A stretch of 41,617 nucleotides of DNA from SAR116 cluster bacterium MED-G04 (GTDB taxonomy: Bacteria > Pseudomonadota > Alphaproteobacteria > Puniceispirillales > UBA1172): positions 1 to 41,617 of the forward strand of contig NTKX01000006.1 in the NCBI GenBank assembly GCA_002457135.1, written 5' to 3'. A program made the position numbers and the translations under genes. Positions 25,898-34,999 of the stretch are shown here, piece by piece (positions within the stretch are counted from its first letter, which is position 1; every line of letters begins with the position of its first letter). Under the pieces are notes generated by a model that saw only the letters and a program-made list of their open reading frames with translations, did no database searches and was not told the origin of the DNA.

Positions 25898-26685
25898 GCG
25901 CGACTGACGATTTTCTGCAACCATCGGAACGTCCCCTTGGCCGGGATGATGGCCAGCTTTCGCTGTTTGTGATCCTTGACGGGTTTGAAGGCCCGATTGA
26001 CCTGCTCCTGATGCTGGCCCGCGACCAGAAGGTCGATCTTGCGAAACTCTCCATCCTGCCACTGGCCGAACAATACCTTGAGTTCATCCAGAATGCGCGT
26101 GATCTGGATATTGAAATAGCCGCCGATTATCTGGTCATGGCGGCCTGGCTGGCTTACCTCAAATCAAGGCTGCTGATCCCTGACCCTCAACCCGATGAAA
26201 AGGAAGAAGCGCTGGATATGGCCGATGCGCTGAAATTCCAGCTGATGCGGCTTGAGGCGATGCAAAATGCCGCAAAGGCATTGATGGCCATGCCGAGGCT
26301 TGGCCAGGAACGTTTTGCCAATGGCCAGCCTGAGGCGTTGTCGCCACGCACAACCACCCGTTTCAAGGCAACGCTGTTTGATCTGCTCAGGGCCTATGGC
26401 CATATCTCGTCAGCCGGGGATGCCTCCACCCTCACCATTGCCCAGACCCGGCTTTACACGGTTGAAGATGCTGTGAAGAGGCTTTCGGGCCTGCTCCGGT
26501 CATCGCCGGGCTGGTCAACCCTGTCTTCTTTCATGCCGGAAGGGCTGGCCACGCCGCTGGATCACCGTTCTGCCATGGCCTCGCATTTCACGGCATCGCT
26601 GGAGCTGGTGCGTGATGGTGAACTGAAACTGAGGCAGGAAACATCGTTCGGGCCGATCTGGCTGGCCAGAAACAGTAAGGTTTAG
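25894..26685 (+). CDS. scpA: Segregation and condensation protein A
   Basis: The kleisin subunit of the SMC-ScpAB condensin, needed for chromosome compaction and segregation. The 263-residue protein shows the ScpA signature FEGPIDLLLMLARDQKVDL near residues 35-55, followed by AEQYLEFIQNARDLDIEIAADYLVMAAWL and the KSRLLIP stretch. The start is the ATG overlapping the SPOR-gene stop (ATGA), which gives a normal family N-terminus; an in-frame ATG at 25834 would lie inside the SPOR gene. scpB follows after nine bases. Confidence 0.95.
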   Translation: MSATDDFLQPSERPLGRDDGQLSLFVILDGFEGPIDLLLMLARDQKVDLAKLSILPLAEQYLEFIQNARDLDIEIAADYLVMAAWLAYLKSRLLIPDPQPDEKEEALDMADALKFQLMRLEAMQNAAKALMAMPRLGQERFANGQPEALSPRTTTRFKATLFDLLRAYGHISSAGDASTLTIAQTRLYTVEDAVKRLSGLLRSSPGWSTLSSFMPEGLATPLDHRSAMASHFTASLELVRDGELKLRQETSFGPIWLARNSKV

Positions 26686-26694
26686 GACTTGGAC

Positions 26695-27393
26695 ATGGCT
26701 GATAACACCCCCCGAACCAGCAGCATTCAGATAGGCCGTATCATCGAAGCCCTGATTTTTTCGTCAGCGGAGCCGGTATCAACCCGCACGCTGGAAAAGC
26801 ATCTGCCCGAAGGCGTGGTGCTGGACGATATCATGAAAGGCATTGCTGGCCGTTATGGTGAGGATAGCGGCATTGAGCTGCGCCAGATCGGTACCGCATG
26901 GGCGTTTCGCACCAGGGCTGATATCGCCTCATTGCTGATGATCGAAAAGGTGGCTGAACGGACATTGTCCCGCGCTGCGCTGGAAACCATGGCGATCATC
27001 GCCTATCACCAGCCCGTGACGCGATCCGAGATTGAGGAAATTCGCGGCGTATCGATTTCCAGCGGGACCATGGACATGCTGCTGGAACAGGGCTGGATCA
27101 AGCCGCGTGGCCGCCGCCGCACCCCCGGCAAGCCGCTGACATGGGGAACGACTGACGGTTTCCTTGATCATTTCGGTCTGGATGATATAGCCTCTTTACC
27201 AGGGCTGGATGAACTCAAGCAGGCAGGACTGCTGCGCAGCGGGGCATCCATCTCTGATCGCAATGGCCTTGGTGGTTTGCTGGACAGCAATTTTGGTGAT
27301 GATGATGGTGTTGATGAGGATAGCGATGATGAACCGGGTTTCGAGGAACGTTTCCCTGATTTCGAACCTGCCGATGGTGATGATGAGGGCTGA
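26695..27393 (+). CDS. scpB: Segregation and condensation protein B
   Basis: A partner of ScpA in the SMC complex, built of two winged-helix domains. The 232-residue protein has the typical start (RIIEALIFSSAEPVS) and the conserved ALETMAIIAYHQPVTRSEIEEIRG stretch, given here only in part as AYHQPVTRSEIEEIRGV, followed by GRRRTPGKPLTWGTTDGFL. The last 35 or so residues are strongly acidic (Asp/Glu-rich), a tail common in alphaproteobacterial ScpB. The ATG at 26695 has AGGA seven bases upstream; a TTG two codons earlier is possible. The ABC ATPase starts two bases after its stop. Confidence 0.94.
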   Translation: MADNTPRTSSIQIGRIIEALIFSSAEPVSTRTLEKHLPEGVVLDDIMKGIAGRYGEDSGIELRQIGTAWAFRTRADIASLLMIEKVAERTLSRAALETMAIIAYHQPVTRSEIEEIRGVSISSGTMDMLLEQGWIKPRGRRRTPGKPLTWGTTDGFLDHFGLDDIASLPGLDELKQAGLLRSGASISDRNGLGGLLDSNFGDDDGVDEDSDDEPGFEERFPDFEPADGDDEG

Positions 27394-27395
27394 TC

Positions 27396-28439
27396 ATGCT
27401 TCGTTTTGACAAGATCAGCCATCATTACGGTCTCTGGCCCTCGATTGATGATATCAGCCTTAATATCGAAGAGGGCAAGGTTGTCAGCCTGCTGGGCCCG
27501 TCCGGGTGCGGGAAATCCACCATTCTCAGGATTGCGGCAGGGCTGGAAAAACCATCCACAGGGTCAGTCTGGATTGATAGTGACAAAGTCGCCGGGGATG
27601 ATGCATTCACCGCGCCGGAACAACGCCGTGTCGGGCTGGTGTTTCAGGACTATGCTCTCTTCCCCCATATGACCGTGGCTGAAAATATCCTCTACAGCCT
27701 TGAGGGGGTCAGCACCGATAGCGCCTATAATCGCCAACGCCTCGGTGAGGTGCTGGAACAGGTTGATATGACGAATTATGCCGAAAGCTGGCCGCATATG
27801 CTGTCCGGCGGGCAGCAGCAACGGGTGGCCCTGGCCCGGGCCTTGGCACCGAAACCCAAGATCATGCTGCTCGATGAGCCGTATGCAGGCCTTGACAGCC
27901 GCCTGCGTGAACGCATTCGTGATGAGATGCTGCACGTCCTCAAGGAAGCCGGAACAACGGTGCTGATGGTCACCCACGATTCCGAAGAGGCCATGTTCAT
28001 GTCGGATTATATCTACGTCATGAAGGATGGCCATATCCAGCAGGCCGGGCGGCCGATTGATCTTTATTGCCGTCCCCAGTCGGTCTTTGTTGCCGAATTT
28101 TTTGGTGAAGTGAACCGGATTGACGGTCAGGCGAGGGATGGCTGCCTCAGAACACCATTGGGCAATTTCAACGTTCATCATGGCTATTCAGGCACGGCCT
28201 CGCTGGTGATCCGGCATGAGGCGCTGATCATCGGCAGTGATGGAAACGACAGCGTTAACGCCGAGGTCATGGAAACGCGGCTATTGGGTCGTCACAGCCT
28301 CATTCACCTGTCGATGCCGACCGAGGATGGGGAGGATGTTCACCTCCATGCCAGGGTGCCGGGGCTGAACATGATCAGCCCGGGGGAGAAAGTGTTTCTT
28401 TCGGTGGACCCTGATCAGGTCTTTGTGTTTCCGTTATGA
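27396..28439 (+). CDS. Orphan ABC transporter ATP-binding protein (FbpC/PotA type)
   Basis: A 347-residue importer-type ATPase. Walker A is GPSGCGKST (34-42), the Q-loop is VFQDYALFPHMT, the signature is LSGGQQQR (about 135-142), Walker B is IMLLDEP and the switch His is in MVTHDSEEA. A C-terminal TOBE-like domain follows (about 235-347). This layout fits ATPases for ferric iron, polyamine, thiamine or sugar importers. No permease or binding-protein gene is in the window, so its partners are encoded elsewhere or it serves more than one transporter. It sits two bases after scpB and before tatA, an unusual position in this conserved cluster. Base composition resembles its neighbours. Confidence 0.88.
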   Translation: MLRFDKISHHYGLWPSIDDISLNIEEGKVVSLLGPSGCGKSTILRIAAGLEKPSTGSVWIDSDKVAGDDAFTAPEQRRVGLVFQDYALFPHMTVAENILYSLEGVSTDSAYNRQRLGEVLEQVDMTNYAESWPHMLSGGQQQRVALARALAPKPKIMLLDEPYAGLDSRLRERIRDEMLHVLKEAGTTVLMVTHDSEEAMFMSDYIYVMKDGHIQQAGRPIDLYCRPQSVFVAEFFGEVNRIDGQARDGCLRTPLGNFNVHHGYSGTASLVIRHEALIIGSDGNDSVNAEVMETRLLGRHSLIHLSMPTEDGEDVHLHARVPGLNMISPGEKVFLSVDPDQVFVFPL

Positions 28440-28460
28440 CAATAAAATCACAATCTGGCG

Positions 28461-28490
28461 TTGCGATAGCCAGGCTTATATGGGTATATT
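28461..28490 (+). promoter_or_regulatory. Candidate tatABC promoter
   Basis: TTGCGA (28461-28466) and TATATT (28485-28490) are separated by 18 bases, 35 bases before the tatA ATG. Five of six -10 bases match the consensus. The gap after the ABC gene also has a short stem (ctggc / gccag) overlapping the -35 region. Confidence 0.45.
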
Positions 28491-28524
28491 CACTCCGTAA
28501 TTAACTTTCCGTGAGAGTAACACC

Positions 28525-28860
28525 ATGGGTATCACAGGCATTTGGCAATGGGTTATTATCCTTGCCGTTGTTCTTATTCTTTTTGCACGCCCCGGAAAAA
28601 TTTCCGGCATCATGGGCGATTTTGGCAAAGGCCTCAGCAAATTCAAAAAAGGCATGAAGGATGAAAATGCCGCTGATGCCGATGTTGAAGTCGAGGATGT
28701 CGAAATGATTGAGGCTGAGGTAACCCCGGCCCCTGCCAAAAAAACCGCGGCGAAGAAAAAGAAGGCTAAAAAAGCGGCTGGCAATTCAGCCTCAGCCAGG
28801 AAAAAAACCGCAGCGAAGAAAACCGCCACTAAAAAAGCTGCTAAAAAGGCGCGGGCCTAG
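28525..28860 (+). CDS. tatA: Sec-independent translocase protein TatA with a Lys/Ala-rich tail
   Basis: The pore-forming subunit of twin-arginine export. The N-terminal membrane helix ([16 protein letters not shown], about residues 6-21) is followed by the amphipathic helix [23 protein letters not shown], shown here by its start [14 protein letters not shown]. The acidic patch [14 protein letters not shown] follows. The last 40 or so residues (from about 71) are nearly all Lys, Ala and Thr ([12 protein letters not shown], then [14 protein letters not shown]), unlike the short tails of most TatA proteins and more like histone-H1-type tails. At 111 residues it is longer than the usual 70-90. 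tatB follows after 39 bases and tatC overlaps tatB. Confidence 0.92.
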   Translation: MGITGIWQWVIILAVVLILFARPGKISGIMGDFGKGLSKFKKGMKDENAADADVEVEDVEMIEAEVTPAPAKKTAAKKKKAKKAAGNSASARKKTAAKKTATKKAAKKARA

Positions 28861-28899
28861 GCCTGATCCTGACGGTGGTAACAGGCAGGGACTGCTCTG

Positions 28900-29370
28900 A
28901 TGCTTGATTTCGGCTGGCAAGAACTCATGGTGGTTGCCTTCGTTCTGGTGCTTGTCGTCGGACCGAAAGACCTTCCAAAAGTACTGCGCGCAATTGCCAA
29001 GACAGTGGGCAAGGCACGCGGCATGGCCAATGAATTCCAGTCCTCGATGATGGAAGTCGCCAATCAGGATGAATTCCGTGATGTGAAAAAGGCGCTTGAT
29101 GATGCGCGCTCCGGGCGGATTGAGGATCTTGAAGATATCAAGGACACGCTCGAGGATACCAAAAAGCAGTCCGGGATTGTCGAAACCATCGACCAGTTCA
29201 AAACAACCGGCAATGACCTGAAATCATCGGTCAAAAAGGAAGCCGAGGCCCCGGCCCAGAAAGCCGTGACTGATCAGGCCGCGAAACAGGCGGTCAAGAA
29301 AACAGCCACCAAAAAGAAATCCGTTGCAGCCGCTTCCGGTAAAACCGCCAAAGGCAAGGCGAAATCATGA
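28900..29370 (+). CDS. tatB: Sec-independent translocase protein TatB
   Basis: The substrate-receptor subunit with TatC. The N-terminus MLDFGWQELMVVAFVLVLVVG carries the conserved E8 and one membrane helix, followed by the hinge GPKDLPKVLR and a long charged helix. The protein is 156 residues. Like TatA in this operon, it ends in a Lys/Ala/Thr-rich tail (AVKKTATKKKS, then KTAKGKAKS), and both tails share the motif KKTATKK. The role of the tail is unknown. Its TGA overlaps the tatC ATG (ATGA). Confidence 0.92.
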   Translation: MLDFGWQELMVVAFVLVLVVGPKDLPKVLRAIAKTVGKARGMANEFQSSMMEVANQDEFRDVKKALDDARSGRIEDLEDIKDTLEDTKKQSGIVETIDQFKTTGNDLKSSVKKEAEAPAQKAVTDQAAKQAVKKTATKKKSVAAASGKTAKGKAKS

Positions 29371-30176
29371 CCACCCAGGATGAACCCACGACCCAAGGCG
29401 GGACCATGCCGCTGCTGGAACACCTGACCGAGCTGCGCAATCGGCTGGGTGTCTGTGTTCTGGTGTTTGTTATTCTTTTCATCGGTTGCCTGGTCCGGCC
29501 ATTTGGTGCCGAAAGCCAGAACATTGCCGATATCGTCTATCTGTTCCTGCAAAAACCCCTTGCGGATATTTTGAGGGAACAGGGCGGCAGGATGATTTTC
29601 ACCGCCTTGCATGAGGCTTTCTTCACGCAGATCAAGGTGGCTTTCTTCACCTCGCTGTTTATCTCTTTTCCGGTCATCCTGCTCCAGGTATGGCGGTTTG
29701 TGGCCCCCGGTCTCTATAAAAACGAAAAGGCGGCGTTCATGCCGTTTCTTGTGGCCACGCCGGTGCTGTTTTTCATGGGCGGGGCCATGGTCTATTATCT
29801 GGTCATTCCGCTGGCATGGGACTTTTTCCTGTCGTTCCAGATCAGCGGCGGTGATCAGGCTCTTTCCATTGAGGTTGAGCCAAGGATTTCGGAATACCTC
29901 AGTCTTGTCATGCGGCTGATCTTTGCCTTTGGGCTGTCGTTTGAGCTGCCGGTGGTGATCCTCCTGATGGCCAAGGCCGGGCTGGTGACCGCTGACGGTC
30001 TGGCGGATAAACGCAAATACGCCGTGCTGTCGTCTTTTGTCATGGCAGCGATCCTGACCCCGCCTGATGTGATCAGTCAGGTGATGCTGGCCGTTCCGAT
30101 TATCGTGCTGTATGAGTTATCGATTATTGCGACCCGCATCATGGTGAAACAGGATCGTTACGACGACGATGACTAA
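29367..30176 (+). CDS. tatC: Sec-independent translocase protein TatC
   Basis: A six-helix inner membrane protein of 269 residues that recognises twin-arginine signal peptides with TatB. The conserved cytoplasmic N-terminus reads [14 protein letters not shown] (E22 and R24), and the first periplasmic loop and helix 2-3 region contain [20 protein letters not shown], cited here in part as [12 protein letters not shown]. The [12 protein letters not shown] loop and the late [10 protein letters not shown] stretch are also typical. Length is normal. serS follows after 23 bases, continuing the conserved order. Confidence 0.97.
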   Translation: MTTQDEPTTQGGTMPLLEHLTELRNRLGVCVLVFVILFIGCLVRPFGAESQNIADIVYLFLQKPLADILREQGGRMIFTALHEAFFTQIKVAFFTSLFISFPVILLQVWRFVAPGLYKNEKAAFMPFLVATPVLFFMGGAMVYYLVIPLAWDFFLSFQISGGDQALSIEVEPRISEYLSLVMRLIFAFGLSFELPVVILLMAKAGLVTADGLADKRKYAVLSSFVMAAILTPPDVISQVMLAVPIIVLYELSIIATRIMVKQDRYDDDD

Positions 30177-30199
30177 ACCGAATTGAATGGAGCCTTCCC

Positions 30200-31501
30200 A
30201 TGCATGACATCCGCACCATCAGGCAGGATGCAAAAGCATTTGATGATGCCCTTTCCCGGCGGGGGATTGACCCCCAGTCGGCAATCATTCTTGAGATCGA
30301 TACAAAGCGTCGCCAACTGATCACCTCATTGCAGGAACTCCAGCAACGCCGCAATGATGCCTCTCGTGAGATCGGCACCATCAAGAAATCCGGCGGTGAT
30401 GCCAGCACCATCATGGAAGAGGTTTCATCCATCAAGGACCAGATGGCCACCATGGAGGTTGAGGAAAAGGCACTCGTTGAAGAACTCGATGCCATGCTGA
30501 TGGGCCTGCCCAATAGTCTGGACAGCGATGTTCCCCAGGGCGCGGATGAAGACGCCAATCTTGAAGTCCGCCGCCATGGTGATGCAAAGCCGCTGCCGTT
30601 TGCTGCCCGTGATCACGTTGATATCGGTGAACGTCTCGGCATGATGGATTTCGGCATTGCCGCCAAAATGGCAGGCTCGCGCTTTGTTTTGTTGAGGGGT
30701 GGGCTGGCCCGCCTCGAACGCGCCCTTGCTGCCTTCATGATTGATACCCATTGCGGTGAGTTCGGGTATGAGGAAATTCTGCCGCCTTCTCTCGTCAAGG
30801 GTGAGGCGCTGGCCGGTACCGGGCAGTTGCCGAAATTCGCTGATGATCTTTTCCACACCACCGATGATCGCTGGCTGATCCCGACCGCCGAGGTGCCGCT
30901 GACCAATATCGTTTCCGGCGAGATTCTCGACAGCGCAATCCTGCCCCTGCGGTTTACGGGCTATACCCCGTGTTTCCGGGCTGAGGCCGGGGCCGCCGGG
31001 CGTGATACCCGGGGGATGATCCGCCAGCATCAATTCTCAAAGGTTGAGCTTGTGTCGATTGCCCATCCTGACCAATCGGGGGATGAGCTGGAACGCATGA
31101 CCTCCTGCGCCGAGACGATCCTGCAACGCCTTGGGCTGAGCTACCGGGTCATGCTGCTCTGCACCGGTGATACCGGGTTTTCGGCCCAGCGGACCTATGA
31201 TATCGAAGTCTGGCTGCCCGGTCAGGATGAGGGCAGGGGCGCTTTCCGTGAGATTTCGTCCTGCTCGAACTGCGGCCCCTTTCAGGCCCGCCGCATGAAG
31301 GCGCGGTTCCGTCAGCAGGGCGAAAAGGACACCCGCTTTGTCCATACCCTCAACGGGTCGGGGCTGGCCATCGGACGGACCATGATAGCCATTCTCGAAA
31401 ATTACCAGCGTGAGGATGGCTCGGTTGCCATTCCCGAGGCCCTGCAATCCTATATGGGCGGGATGACCGAACTCAAACCCCAGGCTGACAACAGGGATTA
31501 G
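30200..31501 (+). CDS. serS: Seryl-tRNA synthetase
   Basis: Charges tRNA-Ser (and tRNA-Sec where present). The 433-residue class II synthetase has the N-terminal long coiled-coil arm (about residues 25-110), then the catalytic core with [10 protein letters not shown]-like [10 protein letters not shown], motif 2 as [16 protein letters not shown] and motif 3 as [20 protein letters not shown] ribosome site lies just upstream of the ATG. surE begins four bases after the stop. Confidence 0.97.
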   Translation: MHDIRTIRQDAKAFDDALSRRGIDPQSAIILEIDTKRRQLITSLQELQQRRNDASREIGTIKKSGGDASTIMEEVSSIKDQMATMEVEEKALVEELDAMLMGLPNSLDSDVPQGADEDANLEVRRHGDAKPLPFAARDHVDIGERLGMMDFGIAAKMAGSRFVLLRGGLARLERALAAFMIDTHCGEFGYEEILPPSLVKGEALAGTGQLPKFADDLFHTTDDRWLIPTAEVPLTNIVSGEILDSAILPLRFTGYTPCFRAEAGAAGRDTRGMIRQHQFSKVELVSIAHPDQSGDELERMTSCAETILQRLGLSYRVMLLCTGDTGFSAQRTYDIEVWLPGQDEGRGAFREISSCSNCGPFQARRMKARFRQQGEKDTRFVHTLNGSGLAIGRTMIAILENYQREDGSVAIPEALQSYMGGMTELKPQADNRD

Positions 31502-31505
31502 TAGC

Positions 31506-32288
31506 ATGGCAATTGGTGAAAACGGGCGCGTTGGCCGGATTTTGATTTCCAACGATGATGGTATTGATGCCATGGGGATAGAGGTTCTGGAAGCCATCGC
31601 CCGTGAAATCGCTGATGAAGTCTGGGTCGTTGCGCCAGAGGGCAACTGTTCGGGATTTGGCCGTTCGATTACCCTCAAACGTGAAATCAGGGCCACCAGG
31701 GTTGGCGATAACCGCTACACCTGTGATGGCACGCCAACGGATTGCGTCATCTATGCGGTCAATCACCTGATGGCAGAAACCCCGCCTGATCTGGTCTTGA
31801 GCGGGATCAACCTGGGCATGAATATCAGTGATGATATCACCTGTTCGGGGACGATCGGTGCCGCCTGGGAAGCCGCGGTCTACCGTATTCCGGCGATTGC
31901 CCTGTCCCAGAAATACGATGCAACCAAGCCGATGGGAACGCCCGAGGTTTTTGATGCATCGCGCCAGCACGGGGTTTCCATTATCCAGTCCCTGATGCAG
32001 CGCGGCTGGCCTGATCATGTCATCATGAACGTGAATTTCCCCAGCCTGCCGGCTGACGGGATCAGCGGGATCAAGGTGGTGTCGGTTGGCAGCCACAAGG
32101 TTTCGGATGAGATCATCATGGGTTCAGGCGAAAACACCTACCGTATCGGCAAGCAACGCCAGAAATCCAAACTCGACCCCGACAGTGATATCGGCGCGCT
32201 TTTTGACGGCTATATCACGGTCACCCCGCTTTCGATTGACATGACGGACTATCATCTGTTGCGTGATCTGGGCGGGATGAACACCTGA
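31506..32288 (+). CDS. surE: 5'/3'-nucleotidase SurE
   Basis: A metal-dependent survival protein that removes phosphate from nucleoside monophosphates. The 260-residue protein begins with the family signature ILISNDDGIDAMG, including metal ligands D17 and D18. APEGNCSGFGRSIT supplies the ligand serine and SGINLGMN the ligand asparagine. Length is typical. It is followed after nine bases by pcm, the classical surE-pcm pairing. Confidence 0.96.
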   Translation: MAIGENGRVGRILISNDDGIDAMGIEVLEAIAREIADEVWVVAPEGNCSGFGRSITLKREIRATRVGDNRYTCDGTPTDCVIYAVNHLMAETPPDLVLSGINLGMNISDDITCSGTIGAAWEAAVYRIPAIALSQKYDATKPMGTPEVFDASRQHGVSIIQSLMQRGWPDHVIMNVNFPSLPADGISGIKVVSVGSHKVSDEIIMGSGENTYRIGKQRQKSKLDPDSDIGALFDGYITVTPLSIDMTDYHLLRDLGGMNT

Positions 32289-32297
32289 TCCAGGGCC

Positions 32298-33011
32298 ATG
32301 GTTGATCAGGCGCTGCTGGAAAATAAAGTCAGGCTGATCATGGAATTGCGGTCACTGGGTATCCATGACACCAACGTTCTGTCGGCGATTGAAACCGTCC
32401 CGCGAGAGCTGTTTCTGCCCGAAGCGCTCAAAAAACATGCTTATGACAATGTGTCCCTGCCGATCAGCCTCGGCCAGACCATCAGCCAGCCCTATGTGGT
32501 GGCCCGGATGACCGAGGCGCTTGAAATGTCGGGTCGGCAGAGGGTACTGGAAATCGGCACCGGCAGTGGCTATCAGGCGGCTGTGCTGAGCTGTCTTTCC
32601 CGCCGTGTCTATACGATAGAACGCCTGCGCCCCCTGCTGGTTGAGGCTGAACGCCGGCTCGGGCTGCTGAATGTCACCAACCTGACCAGCAAATACGGTG
32701 ATGGCGCGCTTGGCTGGCCTGAAGCCGCCCCGTTTGACCGGATCCTCCTGACCTGCGCTGCGGCCGAACGCCCCGGCATCCTGATTGATCAGCTCAAACC
32801 CGGCGGCATACTGGTGGCCCCTGTTGATAAGGAAGCCAGTAATAGCATTAAAGGGGATAGCATTAAAGGGGATGGCAATAAAAAAGAACAGGTCATCCGG
32901 CGGTATCGGGTTGATGACAAGGGCCGTGTCAGTGAGGAAGACCTGCTGCCTGTCCGGTTTGTTCCCCTGATAACCGATGTTGATATTGATCCTTCCTCAA
33001 ACACAAGATAA
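32298..33011 (+). CDS. pcm: Protein-L-isoaspartate O-methyltransferase
   Basis: Repairs isoaspartyl damage in proteins using SAM. The 237-residue protein has the canonical PIMT motif SLGQTISQPYVVARM near residues 55-69 and SAM motif I as LEIGTGSGYQAAVLS. Unlike the pcm-like protein before tolC, it keeps TISQPY. Near the C-terminus a lysine-rich insertion (NSIKGDSIKGDGNKK) is encoded by a 15-base tandem duplication at 32842-32886, between strands expected to be joined by a loop. It lies between surE and the LysM/M23 lipoprotein gene. Confidence 0.95.
   Translation: MVDQALLENKVRLIMELRSLGIHDTNVLSAIETVPRELFLPEALKKHAYDNVSLPISLGQTISQPYVVARMTEALEMSGRQRVLEIGTGSGYQAAVLSCLSRRVYTIERLRPLLVEAERRLGLLNVTNLTSKYGDGALGWPEAAPFDRILLTCAAAERPGILIDQLKPGGILVAPVDKEASNSIKGDSIKGDGNKKEQVIRRYRVDDKGRVSEEDLLPVRFVPLITDVDIDPSSNTR
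32842..32886 (+). repeat. 15-base tandem repeat inside pcm
   Basis: Two identical 15-base units (atagcattaaagggg) lie at 32842-32856 and 32857-32871, followed by a degenerate third unit at 32872-32886. The unit keeps the reading frame and adds a five-residue SIKGD-like repeat. The A-rich units contrast with the flanking sequence. Confidence 0.85.
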
Positions 33012-33056
33012 TGTGTTTCTGTCGCTGTCGATCATGAATTCCGGGAACCGGGTACG

Positions 33057-33965
33057 ATGAGAATTCTGCTACTGCTGATATCGGCCATGGTGCTGATGGG
33101 ATGCTCAATGGGGAAGGAACGTGCGCTTCTGCCCCTGCGGGATACCCCTCAGCGTGAGGCTGTGCGCGATGTGCCGCCTGATGGCATCATCATGGTTGAA
33201 CCCGGTGATACCATCTACACCGTGGCCAACCGTTATCAGGTCACGCCGCGCCGCATCATCCTGTCGAACCAGCTGGCCCCGCCCTATGATCTGACGGGCC
33301 GGACCACCATTTCCATCCCCAAGCCGAGGGGGCATCCTGTCCGACAGGGGGATACGCTCGACAGCATCAGCCGCCGCTACCGTGTCAGCAAGGCTGATCT
33401 GATCACCCTCAATGCGCTTGAACCGCCCTACAGCCTGCGCCCCGGCATGGAAATCGCCATCCCGCGCAAGCTGGATTATTCCTCACTGGATGCATCAGCG
33501 TTCAAATCATCGGGGGCTTCGGGGTCCGGCATCGGCAGGAAAGCGGTCAAACCCAAAACACCGATCCGGGACGTGAAGTTTTCCGAAACCGCATCGGATT
33601 TCACCTGGCCAGTCAACGGATCAATCGTTGAACGGTTCGGTGTTGCCGCCAAGGGGGTTCATAATGACGGGGTCAATATTGCCGCCACGCCGGGTGCGCC
33701 TGTTCGGGCATCGCTGGGTGGTGAGGTGGCGTTTGTCGGCTCGGGGCTGAAATCCTTTGGCAATCTTGTCCTGATCAAGCATCAGGATGGCTGGATCACG
33801 GCCTATGCCCATCTCGGTGAGGTTTCGGTTAAGGAAGGCCAGTCCATCAAGAAAGGCACTGTCATCGGTGCGGTTGGCCAGTCCGGCAAGGTGGATAGCC
33901 CGCAGCTGCATTTTGAGCTGCGCAAATCAAGGCAGCCCGTCAATCCCGAAGATTACCTGTCCTGA
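33057..33965 (+). CDS. LysM and LytM/M23-domain lipoprotein, NlpD-like
   Basis: A 302-residue envelope protein. The signal peptide ends in the lipobox LMGC (C16), so it should be lipid-anchored. Two LysM peptidoglycan-binding repeats span about 45-88 (MVEPGDTIYTVANRY) and 93-136 (PVRQGDTLDSISRRY). The C-terminal M23 domain spans about 183-300. Zinc-site positions read H202, N207 in place of the usual Asp (VHNDGVNIA), H252 (YAHL) and H285 (LHFEL). Loss of the Asp suggests a degenerate LytM factor that activates amidases at division rather than cutting peptidoglycan itself; this variant is common in alphaproteobacterial homologues. It converges with the DUF815 gene, 12 bases apart. Confidence 0.9.
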   Translation: MRILLLLISAMVLMGCSMGKERALLPLRDTPQREAVRDVPPDGIIMVEPGDTIYTVANRYQVTPRRIILSNQLAPPYDLTGRTTISIPKPRGHPVRQGDTLDSISRRYRVSKADLITLNALEPPYSLRPGMEIAIPRKLDYSSLDASAFKSSGASGSGIGRKAVKPKTPIRDVKFSETASDFTWPVNGSIVERFGVAAKGVHNDGVNIAATPGAPVRASLGGEVAFVGSGLKSFGNLVLIKHQDGWITAYAHLGEVSVKEGQSIKKGTVIGAVGQSGKVDSPQLHFELRKSRQPVNPEDYLS

Positions 33966-33977
33966 GATTGATTCCCT

Positions 33978-34859
33978 CTAGTCATCCATCCTGATTTTGA
34001 TATTGGCCTGACCCGCGGCATCAACGATGAATTGCCATGCCACGCGGCCTGACCGGCTGCCCCGCGTCACCGACCATTCGAGGCTGTCGCGTTCCAGTTG
34101 GGCGCGGTCATCCCCGGGGCTGAGGCCAATGGCATCAGCATAGGCGTTGATCATGGTGAGGTAGGTATCCTGGCCAATACTGTGGAAACCCAGCCAGAGG
34201 CCGAAACGGTCCGAGAGCGAGACTTTTTCTTCAACCGCCTCGGATGGATTGATGGCGGTGGAACGTTCGTTTTCGATCATATCCCGTGCCATCAGGTGCC
34301 GCCGGTTTGAGGTGGCGTAAAACAGCACGTTTTCAGGCCTGCCCTCAACCCCGCCTTCGAGAATGGCCTTGAGCGACTTGTAGGTGCTTTCGCCGCTTTC
34401 AAAGGCCAGATCATCACAGAACAGGATAAAACGCCGATCATCGCCCTGCAATGCATGCAGCAGATGGGGCAGGGTGGTGATATCCTCCCGGTGAATTTCC
34501 ACCAGCACCAGCGGCTGATCGTTGCTGACAGCGGCATGAACGGCTTTCACAAGGGATGACTTGCCGGTCCCGCGAGCGCCCCAGAGCAGCGCATTATTGG
34601 CGGAAAGCCCGCTGGCAAAACGGCGGGTATTTTCCATCAGCTGATCCTGCTGGCTGTCAATGCCGCGGAGCAGGTGAAGCGGGATCCGGTTGACTTGCCT
34701 GACCGGCTGAAAGCTGAGCGATGCCGCCTGCCAGACAAAGGCCATGCATTGAGGGGAGGGAGGCGAAGGCTGCTTTTCCGCCACCAGCGTTTCAAGGGCT
34801 GTTGCAATGCGTTCCAGCAGCGGGGTGATCGCGGTGGTGTTTTCCAGCCCTTTGGTCAT
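33978..34859 (-). CDS. DUF815-family AAA+ ATPase
   Basis: A 293-residue predicted ATPase. Walker A is GARGTGKSS (about residues 94-102) and Walker B is FILFCDDL; YATSNRRHLM matches the sensor region seen in DUF815 proteins, and SDRFGLWLGFH follows. Function is not established for the family. It sits between the M23 lipoprotein gene and yajC, a conserved alphaproteobacterial position, but on the opposite strand. The 140-base gap to yajC must carry divergent promoters. No partner gene is apparent. Confidence 0.88.
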   Translation of the reverse strand: MTKGLENTTAITPLLERIATALETLVAEKQPSPPSPQCMAFVWQAASLSFQPVRQVNRIPLHLLRGIDSQQDQLMENTRRFASGLSANNALLWGARGTGKSSLVKAVHAAVSNDQPLVLVEIHREDITTLPHLLHALQGDDRRFILFCDDLAFESGESTYKSLKAILEGGVEGRPENVLFYATSNRRHLMARDMIENERSTAINPSEAVEEKVSLSDRFGLWLGFHSIGQDTYLTMINAYADAIGLSPGDDRAQLERDSLEWSVTRGSRSGRVAWQFIVDAAGQANIKIRMDD

Positions 34860-34999
34860 GGCCTTAATCCCTCTATGTCAGTACAGTCGCGGTGAGGAGC
34901 GTAGCGAAAAACTTCAACAATGGCGATGCTTTATCGTTGCGCAGGGTCGTAACAGAGTAGTATCTTTCCTCAACCTAATTCCATTCGGAGATTGCATCC

